From: an uncultured Granulosicoccaceae bacterium
GTDB lineage: Bacteria; Pseudomonadota; Gammaproteobacteria; Granulosicoccales; Granulosicoccaceae
Length of the DNA: 64,000 nucleotides
Direction: 5' to 3'
NCBI GenBank assembly: GCA_938035125.1
Contig: CALHNS010000037.1
Span: forward strand, 1 to 64,000
This document shows, piece by piece, positions 52,147 to 63,605 of this stretch (its first letter is position 1; each line of letters begins with the position of its first letter). The position numbers and the translations under genes are program-made. Below the pieces are notes generated by a model that was not told where the DNA came from, searched no databases, and was given only the letters and a program-made list of their open reading frames with translations.

Positions 52147-54312
52147 TTACTGATTGACAACCTCAACGATATCACTTGTATCGTCATTGTCATCGGCAAA
52201 GCCTTGATAGCCCGGGGCGTAGTTCGACATCCAGTTTACATAGCCTGAGAAACTTAACGGCCGACTGATGAAATAGCCTTGAGCAATATCGCAACCTTGG
52301 TTTTTCAAAAATACAAGCTGATCTTCATCTTCAACGCCTTCAGCAACAACCTTCATGTTGAAGTGTTTACCAAGCCCAAGTACAGCTTCAACGATAGCCA
52401 CATCATCGTTATCGCTGGATACGTCCATGATAAACGCCCGATCGATCTTCAATGTATCAACAGGAAAGCGCTTTAAATAGGCTAACGATGAATACCCAGT
52501 ACCAAAATCGTCTATCGCTAATCGAAGGCCTAATTTACTCAGTTCATGTAACGATTTAATAACATCTTCAGGATCATGCATGACTGCGCTTTCAGTGATT
52601 TCCAGTTCAAGGAGTTCTGGGCGTAAACGAGAATCGGCCATAGCTTCACTGACCATTGGAATTAGATCTCCATCAGTAAACTGAACCGCTGATATATTCA
52701 CAGCCACACCAATGCCTTTGTATCCTAAATCTTGCATGTCTTGAGTTTGCTGACAAGCGGTTCTTAAGATCCATTTACCCAACTCGATGATCATGCCCGC
52801 TTCTTCGGCAACCGGTACAAATACTTCCGGTGATATAAACCCTTCTTCAGGGTGGTTCCAACGCACTAAAGCTTCAGCGCCAATTACTTTACGGGTTTGA
52901 ATATTTATCTTAGGTTGATACCACACTTCGAACTGCCCATCGTTCAGCGCGGTTTTTAAATCAGCTTCTAGTCGAATTCGCTCAGTAAGTTTTGAGCGCA
53001 TGGATTCATTAAAAAATAAGAATTTGTTTTTACCCGAAGTTTTCGCCTCTTGTAATGCCACCGATGCATTATTAACAATTTCTTCGCCGATCTGACCGCG
53101 AGCATGCCCTTCATGTACATCCATGGGATAACTGGAAATACCGACAGATACAGTTACTTTCATGGTGAAGCCACTGTAAACAAAGGGCGCGGTTGCTGTT
53201 TCCATAATTTGTTCAGCAACCTCTTTCGCAGCACCACAACTGTCTATTACATTTTTAAGCAAGACAAACTCATCGCCATCGAGACGTGCCACTAAATCGT
53301 TTTCACCGGCTAACTTTCGTAAACGGTTGCCAACCTCTGACACCATTCGATCGCCTACCAAGTAGCCGTATTGATCATTGAAGAATTTAAAGTTATCTAA
53401 ATCTACCAAGAAGATGGCAAAACTTTGGTTCACTTCCTCATCATCGCCAAACACAATTGCCTGTAACGTCTCTTCGAACTTCAATCGATTGGGCAAATGG
53501 GTTAGCGGATCATGGTGTGCTGCAAATTCTAGGTACTTCTGCTTAACACGAATTTGCCTATCAGAAATTTTTTGTCGATCAATTAGATCGGATACCGTTT
53601 CAGCAATTGGAAGTAAATGAGGCGCACCGGCGCAAGCTTGTGTGGCGCTTATCGCATCGCCTGCAGAAGTTAAATCCTGCCATTCTTCAATGTGCCCAAC
53701 AAGCACCTCTGTAGGCTCAACGAAATATCGTGTTACCAAGCGATTGACTAGCCATAACGCCGCTAACCCGGTAATAAGCATGAGCGCTAAGGCGTACTGA
53801 ACACGTGTCCAAGTATTCGACCAAGCAGCTTCAATACCGGAGGTTACGTTCACACGCATAATGGCGGACATCTCACCCGATATAGTATCAAGCTGCCACA
53901 GCACATCGGCTTGATCAGCATCGTGCATAGTCCACTCACCGATGCCTTGTTTTACGAGTTCTGGAACATCCGATGCATCTGGGATATCGCCGATGACTAC
54001 AACCGGTGAACCTGTGGCGCTGGCAATCAGCAGCCCTGTCAAATGCTCACTCGTTACTTGATCTTTTCGATCGTTTAACGTTTGCGGCGAGTTATAGGTT
54101 AACGCCGACTCCAGACGGTGATATTCGGCTTCAACTAAAGCATTCACTTCATGTCGTTTGTCATTAATATGCAGTTGCGTAATCGCAACGATTTGCACAA
54201 GCAACAACACGCCCACCAAAGCCGCAGCTGATACGCGAGCAATAGCAGATTCAGGCACCACTTGGCGCGCCAGTCGGTGCGTTCGAAGATTCATCATCGT
54301 GCACCAACGCAT
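52147..54312 (-). CDS. Membrane-bound GGDEF/EAL c-di-GMP signalling protein
   Basis: N-terminal TMs; GGDEF-domain site ARLDGDEFVLL; EAL motifs GAEALVRWNHPEEG, EITESAV, IDDFGTGYSSLAYLKRFPVDTLKIDRAF, VVAEGVED. Confidence 0.95.
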   Translation of the reverse strand: MRWCTMMNLRTHRLARQVVPESAIARVSAAALVGVLLLVQIVAITQLHINDKRHEVNALVEAEYHRLESALTYNSPQTLNDRKDQVTSEHLTGLLIASATGSPVVVIGDIPDASDVPELVKQGIGEWTMHDADQADVLWQLDTISGEMSAIMRVNVTSGIEAAWSNTWTRVQYALALMLITGLAALWLVNRLVTRYFVEPTEVLVGHIEEWQDLTSAGDAISATQACAGAPHLLPIAETVSDLIDRQKISDRQIRVKQKYLEFAAHHDPLTHLPNRLKFEETLQAIVFGDDEEVNQSFAIFLVDLDNFKFFNDQYGYLVGDRMVSEVGNRLRKLAGENDLVARLDGDEFVLLKNVIDSCGAAKEVAEQIMETATAPFVYSGFTMKVTVSVGISSYPMDVHEGHARGQIGEEIVNNASVALQEAKTSGKNKFLFFNESMRSKLTERIRLEADLKTALNDGQFEVWYQPKINIQTRKVIGAEALVRWNHPEEGFISPEVFVPVAEEAGMIIELGKWILRTACQQTQDMQDLGYKGIGVAVNISAVQFTDGDLIPMVSEAMADSRLRPELLELEITESAVMHDPEDVIKSLHELSKLGLRLAIDDFGTGYSSLAYLKRFPVDTLKIDRAFIMDVSSDNDDVAIVEAVLGLGKHFNMKVVAEGVEDEDQLVFLKNQGCDIAQGYFISRPLSFSGYVNWMSNYAPGYQGFADDNDDTSDIVEVVNQ

Positions 54313-54397
54313 TTAAGAATGTATACAACCATGACAAAGGTATCGGCACGGTCTCGGGAGCCTGAAGTACCTTATAGAACGAGTGCTCTATAATGAA

Positions 54398-54421
54398 AAA
54401 ACCCCGCAGTAGCGGGGTTTT
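54398..54421 (-). terminator. Rho-independent terminator downstream of groEL (bidirectional)
   Basis: AAAACCCCGC (54398-54407), AGTA loop, GCGGGGTTTT (54412-54421); T-rich on both strands. Confidence 0.9.
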
Positions 54422-54446
54422 CTCTCAAGCAGCAATGTGAATTAGA

Positions 54447-56114
<1,668 letters not shown>

Positions 56115-56150
56115 TTATTTTGTTTGAGGGTTTGCAGGTGAACGCTGTAT

Positions 56151-56438
56151 TTATTCGAATACGCCCATGATGTCGTCTTCACGCATCACTAGCACTTCTT
56201 CACCATCAATTTTGATTTCAGTACCTGAGTACTTGCCGAATAAAACTGTGTCACCGACTTTGACATCAAGAGGGCGAACGTCGCCGTTCTCGGCTACTTT
56301 GCCTTTACCAATTGAAAGGACTTCACCGCGTACAGGCTTCTCTGTCGCAGAATCGGGAATGACGATGCCGCCGGCGCTGGTACGTTCTTCTTCCATACGC
56401 TTGACGACCACGCGGTCGTGCAGTGGACGAATGTTCAT
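56151..56438 (-). CDS. groS: Co-chaperonin GroES
   Basis: [40 protein letters not shown]. Confidence 0.99.
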   Translation of the reverse strand: MNIRPLHDRVVVKRMEEERTSAGGIVIPDSATEKPVRGEVLSIGKGKVAENGDVRPLDVKVGDTVLFGKYSGTEIKIDGEEVLVMREDDIMGVFE

Positions 56439-56492
56439 GCTGATCAGACTCCAGATCGAATTAATGTAAAAAATGATTCGGCTGAGAGCTTG

Positions 56493-56519
56493 TTAGCACT
56501 CAACTCGAAGGAGTGCTAA
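56493..56519. promoter_or_regulatory. CIRCE operator (HrcA binding site) upstream of groESL
   Basis: TTAGCACTC-N9 (aactcgaag)-GAGTGCTAA, exact match to the CIRCE consensus. Confidence 0.95.
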
Positions 56520-56546
56520 TCATACGGATGAATGAGCTAAAATCAA
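56519..56546 (-). promoter_or_regulatory. Putative sigma70-type groESL promoter
   Basis: Minus strand TTGATT-N16-TATGAT; -10 at 56519-56524, -35 at 56541-56546; -10 abuts the CIRCE. Confidence 0.7.
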
Positions 56547-56617
56547 CCATGCAGTGACGATTTTCGAAAGGTATTTCTTAGACCTGCTGGAACAATAGCT
56601 GCCCCTCAGGGAAGGTA

Positions 56618-57148
56618 TCAGTCGATTTCCCGAAATTCGCCTTCTATCGGATCTTCAATAGAGGCCTTTCGTTGGTTAGCAGAAGCTGATGCACCGGGTT
56701 TGCCAGCGGATTGAAACGGGTTCTGACCTGGCTGTGATGAGCCAAAACCTGCACTAAAGCCGCCACTCATGCCACCCGCAGACATGAATATTGTCCCGTT
56801 TTTGGTTCTCGCTGCGATCTGGCTTGCCATCCAGCGGCGCGACCAAGGCATTAAACAAGCAAATCCAAAAGCGTCAGTGACAAACCCCGGGGTAAGCAGC
56901 AAAATTCCACCTACCAGCAACAAAAGCCCCTCGAAAATCTGCTGCGCAGGCAATTCACCGGCCTGCAGCCTACTCTGAGCCTGCATCATGGTAGCGGCAC
57001 TTTGTTGACGCAACATCCAAGTGCCCAACACGGCGGTAAGCACAACAATCAACAAGGTAGGCCAAAGACCCAACCATCCACCCACACGAATCAGTACACC
57101 AATTTCCAAAATTGGCATAGCAATGAATAAAAGCAGCAGATAACGCAT
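56618..57148 (-). CDS. fxsA: FxsA-family membrane protein
   Basis: RYLLLLFIAMPILEIGVLIRVGGWLGLWPTLLIVVLTAVLGTWMLRQQ, GGILLLTPGFVTDAFGFACLMPWSR. Confidence 0.92.
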   Translation of the reverse strand: MRYLLLLFIAMPILEIGVLIRVGGWLGLWPTLLIVVLTAVLGTWMLRQQSAATMMQAQSRLQAGELPAQQIFEGLLLLVGGILLLTPGFVTDAFGFACLMPWSRRWMASQIAARTKNGTIFMSAGGMSGGFSAGFGSSQPGQNPFQSAGKPGASASANQRKASIEDPIEGEFREID

Positions 57149-57357
57149 TTTCGAGTCCTTGGATTAGGGGTAACATTATGGGCAAATGCTCAATGTCTCA
57201 AGTGCTGCCCGTCCGTGACAGACACCACAGCATGCAAACATTCAGTGGGAACCGGGCCCTCGATTCGCTGTCTCACGGCACGTAAAGTGATGACTTTTGT
57301 GCTGAATTAGCCTTAGCACTATATATAAGACTGCCTTTAAGCCAAGAATTGATTTAA

Positions 57358-59748
57358 ATGATCCAACTTCTGAAAACAATTTTATGTGGTTTTGTGTTGG
57401 CGTCCGTTGCTACCGTTGCCACGGCACAAGACAAAGATAATGGTATCAGCTCATTAAGCTTTGGCGATGCCCCTGAATTGTTGGCTCCCGAAGTGGCTTT
57501 TCGTGGGCAATTGGAACCCAATGCCAGTGGCGATGCGTTGGTGTTGAATTACACCATAGAAGAAGGTTATTACCTATACCGCGACCGCTTTTCAATCGCA
57601 CCTGTTGAAGGCAATGTCATTCTAGGTGACACGCAGTGGCCCAAGGCGAAAATTTACTCCGACCCTTATTTTGGTGAGCAAGCGATTTACCGAAACGCCT
57701 TTACCGCCAACATTCCTTTGAAATCGGGAATCGACGGTTCGGCCATTGTGGATGTGACCTATCAAGGGTGCGCAGATATTGGCGTGTGCTTCCCACCGAC
57801 TACCGCTCGCTTCAACCTTACCAGTGCAACAAACGCCGATTCAAAATTATCAGTGATGGATAAGCTGAAGGCGTTATCAGCAAGCGACAACGCAGATACT
57901 TCTGATTCCAATGCAGCGCTAGGCACCGATCTCTTCTTTACGAACAACGCCGATGAAATTCTCCCCCCAACAGAAGCTTTCCGATCATTTGTAGAAACCA
58001 CAGCCGATGGCTTAGCAGTGACTTGGAACATCGAACCCGGTTACTACTTATATAAAGACAAAACAACCTATTCCTTGACAACCGATTCGGGTCAAAACCA
58101 AGCGTTTGCGCGAACCGATCGTGAATCAGGTGAAAATTATGAAGATGAATTTTTTGGCAAAACAAAAATTTATCGAATCGGCACTACCGACAAAATGACC
58201 ATTGCCTCTGGCCAAAGTGGCCAAGGTGAACTCACTGTTTATTATCAAGGTTGTGCCGACATTGGCGTATGTTTTCCACCCGAATCATTTACAACGCCAG
58301 TTACGTGGAATGCGAACGATGCAATAGCTAACGATGATAGTAACAACACCAACATCGCAGCCGCGGCATCCAGTGGCGGTGCAAGCGGTGGCGGCGGATC
58401 ACCACTACAACTTTCAGAACAAGATCGGCTTGCGTCCCAGCTTGCCACCGGCAGCTTGTGGTTTAACGCAGCAGCATTTTTTGTATTCGGGTTATTACTC
58501 GCATTTACACCTTGCGTTTTGCCCATGGTGCCAATTTTATCCAGCCTAATATTAGGCGGCGGTGAAAAACAAACAACTGGCCAAGCATTCTCATTGTCGT
58601 TAATTTATGTAATGGGCATGGCGTTGACGTACACCATTGTTGGCGTCTTGGTGGGCTTGTCTGGATACAACATTCAAGCGTGGTTCCAAGACCCGGTAAT
58701 TTTGAGCGCCTTTGCTATTTTGTTTGTGATTTTATCGTTAGCCATGTTTGGCTTGTATGAAATGCAACTACCGGCAAGCTTACAAACTAAGTTGATGTCA
58801 ATCAGCAATAAGCAAAGCGGAGGCAGATCCGGTAGCGTTTTTGTAATGGGTATTTTGTCCGCACTCATTGTTGGGCCTTGTGTAACCGCGCCATTAATGG
58901 GTGCGTTAATTTACATCGCTGATACGGGTAACGCTTGGGTTGGCGGTACGGCATTATTTGCATTAAGTATCGGAATGGGAACCCCTCTGCTGTTAATCGG
59001 TACCTCTGCAGGTAAATGGGTGCCAAAGGCAGGCGGCTGGATGAGCGCTGTGAAAATCATCTTTGGTTTTATGATGTTAGCTATGGCCATTTGGATGCTG
59101 TCGCGATTTCTTGCACCTAATTATGTGGTGTTACTCAGTGCAGCTCTTGCATTATGCGCAGGCATTTGGGCATTGTTCGAATACACAAAATCAGATAACG
59201 CCATCGCGCTTCGCACCATCGGCAGTGCAGCAGGCGTTGCAGTAAGCTTATACGGTGCTTGTTTGCTACTGGGCGCATTCGCAGGCCAGCCTAGCTTAAT
59301 TAACCCACTTCAAAGCTTTAGCGGCGTCAGCGCTAAAGGCACGGCGGCCTCCAAACACTTGGCATTTAATCGCATCAAATCCGTTGATGATTTAAATTCT
59401 GTGATAAAAACGGCTAACGCTGCAGGTAAATCTGTGATGCTGGATTTCTATGCCGATTGGTGTGTTAGCTGCAAAGAAATGGAGAACTTTACGTTCACCG
59501 ACGCACAGGTACAAGCAAGGCTAAATAACGTTGAATTGATTCAAGCCGATGTAACCGCTAACGATGCAGAAGATCAAGCCCTTCTCAAACATTTTGGCCT
59601 ATTTGGGCCACCTGCCATTATCTTCTACGATGAATCAGGCACTGAGGTTCGTAACGGGCGGTTGGTAGGGTTTTTAAACGCCAAGGATTTTTCATCGCAC
59701 CTAGATGCTGTTCTAACATCCAATCAAGTGGCTTCTGCTGGGCAATAA
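57358..59748 (+). CDS. dsbD: Thiol:disulfide interchange protein DsbD with duplicated N-terminal alpha domain
   Basis: Two YQGCADIGVCFPP motifs (57760-57798, 58243-58281); TM domain AFTPCVLPMVPILSSLILGG and GPCVTAPLMG; C-terminal thioredoxin-like YADWCVSCKEME. Confidence 0.96.
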   Translation: MIQLLKTILCGFVLASVATVATAQDKDNGISSLSFGDAPELLAPEVAFRGQLEPNASGDALVLNYTIEEGYYLYRDRFSIAPVEGNVILGDTQWPKAKIYSDPYFGEQAIYRNAFTANIPLKSGIDGSAIVDVTYQGCADIGVCFPPTTARFNLTSATNADSKLSVMDKLKALSASDNADTSDSNAALGTDLFFTNNADEILPPTEAFRSFVETTADGLAVTWNIEPGYYLYKDKTTYSLTTDSGQNQAFARTDRESGENYEDEFFGKTKIYRIGTTDKMTIASGQSGQGELTVYYQGCADIGVCFPPESFTTPVTWNANDAIANDDSNNTNIAAAASSGGASGGGGSPLQLSEQDRLASQLATGSLWFNAAAFFVFGLLLAFTPCVLPMVPILSSLILGGGEKQTTGQAFSLSLIYVMGMALTYTIVGVLVGLSGYNIQAWFQDPVILSAFAILFVILSLAMFGLYEMQLPASLQTKLMSISNKQSGGRSGSVFVMGILSALIVGPCVTAPLMGALIYIADTGNAWVGGTALFALSIGMGTPLLLIGTSAGKWVPKAGGWMSAVKIIFGFMMLAMAIWMLSRFLAPNYVVLLSAALALCAGIWALFEYTKSDNAIALRTIGSAAGVAVSLYGACLLLGAFAGQPSLINPLQSFSGVSAKGTAASKHLAFNRIKSVDDLNSVIKTANAAGKSVMLDFYADWCVSCKEMENFTFTDAQVQARLNNVELIQADVTANDAEDQALLKHFGLFGPPAIIFYDESGTEVRNGRLVGFLNAKDFSSHLDAVLTSNQVASAGQ

Positions 59749-59878
59749 CTGTTCAAGTAAACGTTCTGCACTATAAATGACGTTATAGCCAGCTGTATGT
59801 CCGCGATCAGGGCTGATAATTGCATTGAAGGTGGGTACACTTCTTGTCCTTTGACCGCTCCACCCAAGCCCTCTTGCC

Positions 59879-62527
59879 ATGTCGCCCAATGCGTATGATC
59901 GATACTCCACTGAACACCGACGCTTAATTGCGCACACGCAGCGCAACAAGAATTGGAAACAGTGGGGCCCCTATTTGGCTGAAAGAGCCTGGGGAACGGT
60001 ACGTGAAGATTACAGCCCTAATGGCGAAGCTTGGGATTACTTCACTCACGATCAATCGCGCAGCCGAGCTTATCGATGGAATGAAGATGGCCTGCTGGGC
60101 TTCTGTGACCGCGATCAGCATCTTTGCTTTAGCGTGGCTGCATGGAACAAAAAAGACAACATTCTAAAAGAACGCTTATTTGGCTTACGCGGCACTCAAG
60201 GCAATCATGGTGAAGATGTTAAAGAACTGTATTGGTATTTAGACAGTACACCCACTCATAGCTTTGCCAGTGCTCGTTATCGTTACCCATTAAACGCATA
60301 CCCTTATCAATCGCTTATTGATGTGAATGCAAGTCGTTCCTACGACGAACCAGAATACGAACTCAGTGACACCGGCGCTTTGGACAACAATCATTACGCC
60401 GATATTACGGTGCACTACGCAAAGGCCAGTGAGACCGATATATTGGTGTCAATTGATGTGCGAAATCACAGTTCGAAAAATGCGGATATATCCATCATTC
60501 CTCAGTTTTGGTTTAGAAATACATGGGATTGGGGTTATGAAGATGGCCCCCGTAATGACACCCCTGTTCGACCCTCGATATCACGCACTCATAAAAACAC
60601 TGCGCTAGCCATGCACCCTGAATTGGGTGACTACTACATCTACTGGCAGGGCAATGCCCAAGCTATGTTTACCGAGAACGAGACGAATCACGAACGTTTT
60701 GGCAAACAAAGTAATCAATCACCTTATGTGAAAGACGGGTTCCATCGATATGTGGTTAAAAAGGAATCCGATGCCATCAACCCTAAAGAACGGGGTACCA
60801 AATTTGGCCTTCACTACGATTTATCGATAGAAGCCGGCACCACGAGAACCTTGCAACTGCGTTTTTGCCAACGAGAGTTAACTAGCCCATTCAACGGCTT
60901 TAAACCGATATTAAACAAACGAAAATCACAGGCCGATGATTTTTACGAAATTATTCAAAAAGACATTGATACGGCACACGCAAAATCGGTTCAACGACAA
61001 GCACTTGCAGGCATGCTGTGGTCGAAGCAATTGTATTACTACGACATCAGCCAATGGCTAGTAGGTGATCCGGACGCGCCTGTAAACCGGCAACACCCCA
61101 GAAACGAAAACTGGGGGCATTTAAGTAATTTTGACATTATGTCCATGCCAGATAAATGGGAATACCCTTGGTATGCCGTGTGGGATTCTGCCTTTCATTG
61201 CCTACCATTAGCCACAATTGACGTGGCGTTTGCAAAACGGCAATTGCAGGTCATTACGCGCGAACATTTTATGCACCCCAACGGTCAATTGCCGGCTTAC
61301 GAATGGTCGTTCGATGATGTCAATCCGCCTGTTCATGCCTGGTCTGCATTGAAAGTGTATCGTCATGAATTAGCCACCACAGGTACAGGCGATGTTGCCT
61401 TTCTTGAAGCTATTTTTCATAAAATGATGCTGAATTTTAGCTGGTGGGTCAATAACAAGAACAGCGACAACACGCATTTATTTGAAGGGGGGTTTTTAGG
61501 CCTAGATAACATCAGTGCCTTTGATCGCTCTCATCAACCACCCACTGGCGGTAGGCTTAGCCAAGCCGATGCAACAGGTTGGATGGGATTTTTCGCAACG
61601 TGCATGTTGCAAATAGCACTTGAACTGTCTGAAACTAATCCTGTATACAAAGAAATCGCCACAAAATTCTATGCAGATTTTCTACGCATCGCTAAAGCGA
61701 TTCATGGCGATGAAAACAACAGCGGTTTGTGGGATGAAGAAGACGGATTTTTCTACGATGAGCTTCGTGAGGAAAACGGCTCGCGCACACCACTTAGAAT
61801 TCGTAGCTTAGTGGGCTTATTGCCGTTAATTGCTGGAACCATAATTGAAGGCGGGCCGTTTCAACGATCCCCCGACTTTGCTTTACGAATGGATCGCTTA
61901 TTAGAAAGCGAACCCGAATTGGCCGGTGCCATAGCCGATATTCATGAAGACGGTGTTATGCACAGACACCTTCTGTCGTTAGTGAGTAAAGATAAACTTC
62001 GACGACTGCTAGAACGCGTGCTTTCAGAGGACGAATTTTTATCACCCTACGGCATACGCTCCATGTCTAAGCAACACGCCACCGAGCCATTCATCATGAA
62101 ATCTGGGCAAAGTGAGCCATTGGTGGTGTCTTACGAGCCAGCTGAAAGCAAAAGCAATATGTTTGGTGGTAACTCAAATTGGCGTGGGCCTGTTTGGTTT
62201 CCAATGAACTATTTAATTATTGATGCGCTGCGTCAATATCATCAGTTCTACGGTGATTCATTTCTCATTGAATGCCCCACAGGCAGCGGCAATGAAATGC
62301 ACTTAGCCGATGTGGCCGATCACATTGCTGAACGCATCACTCGCTTGTTTGCAAAAGATGCTAAAACCAAACGCACCCCTTATTGTGGTGATGACAACAT
62401 CATGCAACAAGCTGCGGATGAGGATATGCATTTGTTTTTTGAGTACTTTGACGGCGACAATGGGCGCGGATTAGGCGCAAGCCATCAAACTGGCTGGACA
62501 GGCCTGATATCTCTGTTGTTAAAGTAG
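59879..62527 (+). CDS. MGH1-like / GH63-family glycoside hydrolase
   Basis: 882 aa; RAWGTVREDYSPNGEAWDYFTHDQSRSRAYRWNEDGLLG, KWEYPWYAVWDSAFHCLPLA, NSNWRGPVWFPMNYLII, TGWTGL. Confidence 0.88.
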   Translation: MSPNAYDRYSTEHRRLIAHTQRNKNWKQWGPYLAERAWGTVREDYSPNGEAWDYFTHDQSRSRAYRWNEDGLLGFCDRDQHLCFSVAAWNKKDNILKERLFGLRGTQGNHGEDVKELYWYLDSTPTHSFASARYRYPLNAYPYQSLIDVNASRSYDEPEYELSDTGALDNNHYADITVHYAKASETDILVSIDVRNHSSKNADISIIPQFWFRNTWDWGYEDGPRNDTPVRPSISRTHKNTALAMHPELGDYYIYWQGNAQAMFTENETNHERFGKQSNQSPYVKDGFHRYVVKKESDAINPKERGTKFGLHYDLSIEAGTTRTLQLRFCQRELTSPFNGFKPILNKRKSQADDFYEIIQKDIDTAHAKSVQRQALAGMLWSKQLYYYDISQWLVGDPDAPVNRQHPRNENWGHLSNFDIMSMPDKWEYPWYAVWDSAFHCLPLATIDVAFAKRQLQVITREHFMHPNGQLPAYEWSFDDVNPPVHAWSALKVYRHELATTGTGDVAFLEAIFHKMMLNFSWWVNNKNSDNTHLFEGGFLGLDNISAFDRSHQPPTGGRLSQADATGWMGFFATCMLQIALELSETNPVYKEIATKFYADFLRIAKAIHGDENNSGLWDEEDGFFYDELREENGSRTPLRIRSLVGLLPLIAGTIIEGGPFQRSPDFALRMDRLLESEPELAGAIADIHEDGVMHRHLLSLVSKDKLRRLLERVLSEDEFLSPYGIRSMSKQHATEPFIMKSGQSEPLVVSYEPAESKSNMFGGNSNWRGPVWFPMNYLIIDALRQYHQFYGDSFLIECPTGSGNEMHLADVADHIAERITRLFAKDAKTKRTPYCGDDNIMQQAADEDMHLFFEYFDGDNGRGLGASHQTGWTGLISLLLK

Positions 62528-62531
62528 ACGC

Positions 62532-62816
62532 ATGGCGCGAATTAAATACGGTGAATGCGAATTGTGCAAACGCACCCTTTCGCTAACCTTTCACCATTTG
62601 ATTCCCAAAAAAATGCATCGTCGCACTCACTTTCGAAAAGCTTACAGTAAGAATGAATTAAACGCGGGCGTGAATGTTTGCAGGCGTTGCCACTCTGGCT
62701 TGCATAAATTGTACGATGAGATTACCTTAGCCAAGCAATTCAATACGATTGATCGTATGCGTGCTGATGAAGCCATTCAACGGCACAGCGCTTGGGTAGC
62801 TAAACAAAAATCCTAA
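62532..62816 (+). CDS. HNH-like zinc-binding protein
   Basis: CELCKRTLSLTFHHLIPKK...NAGVNVCRRCHSGLHKLYD (CxxC-HH-CxxCH arrangement). Confidence 0.72.
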   Translation: MARIKYGECELCKRTLSLTFHHLIPKKMHRRTHFRKAYSKNELNAGVNVCRRCHSGLHKLYDEITLAKQFNTIDRMRADEAIQRHSAWVAKQKS

Positions 62817-62897
62817 CATTATTACCGATCAATCCATCAATGAAATAATGGTATTGATAGACGCTTTACAGGCATCCACCTTTTATAGGCAAACACC

Positions 62898-63536
62898 ATG
62901 GAAGCAAACTACTGGCACGATCGATGGGCATCTAAGCGAACCGGCTGGCATCAAGATGAACCAAACCTTCTCTTGGTTAACCATTTTCCTAGTCTTTCGC
63001 TACTCAAGCCCGCTCATGTTTTCGTACCGCTTTGCGGTAAAACCAAAGACATTGGATGGCTGCTCAATGAAGGTTACACCGTTAGCGGAATAGAACTTAA
63101 CGAATCGGCTGTTAGCGCCCTTTTCGCTGAACTCAACATAAAACCTAACATTGAAAAACAAGGTGATTTGCTGTGTTACACCTACTCAAACTTAACCGTG
63201 TACGTTGGTGATGTTTTTTCATTGAGCGCAGATCAACTAGGCGATGTAGATGCTTGCTACGATAGAGCAGCGCTCGTTGCTCTCCCTCCTGCCATGCGCG
63301 TCACATACACTCAACATATAAAAGCATTGACAAAGTGTGCGCCGCAATTACTCATTACTTTCACATACGACCAATCATTAGTGGAAGGGCCACCTCATTC
63401 GGTGCCTGCTGAGGAAGTTACACGCCATTATCAATCGGCTTACCGCATTCAATCACTCTCAGCATTACCGGTTAAAGATGGGTTAAAAGGCTTAACTGAG
63501 GCTATTGAAAACGTCTGGCACTTACAACCTATTTAG
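62898..63536 (+). CDS. tpm: Thiopurine S-methyltransferase family protein
   Basis: YWHDRWASKRTGWHQDEPNLLLVNHF, VFVPLCGKTKDIGWLLNEGYTVSGIELNESAV, ACYDRAALVALPP, EGPPHSVP. Confidence 0.93.
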   Translation: MEANYWHDRWASKRTGWHQDEPNLLLVNHFPSLSLLKPAHVFVPLCGKTKDIGWLLNEGYTVSGIELNESAVSALFAELNIKPNIEKQGDLLCYTYSNLTVYVGDVFSLSADQLGDVDACYDRAALVALPPAMRVTYTQHIKALTKCAPQLLITFTYDQSLVEGPPHSVPAEEVTRHYQSAYRIQSLSALPVKDGLKGLTEAIENVWHLQPI

Positions 63537-63605
63537 GGTTCGGGTTTGCCCTATTTCAAAAAAACCTCAAACAATAAAGTCGAACAATAATTTCAAATAA
63601 CAACT

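Noticed and set aside
54381-54387. GAGTGCT half-site near groEL 3' end as a second CIRCE
   Set aside because: Only a partial half; no matching TTAGCACTC arm at the right spacing.
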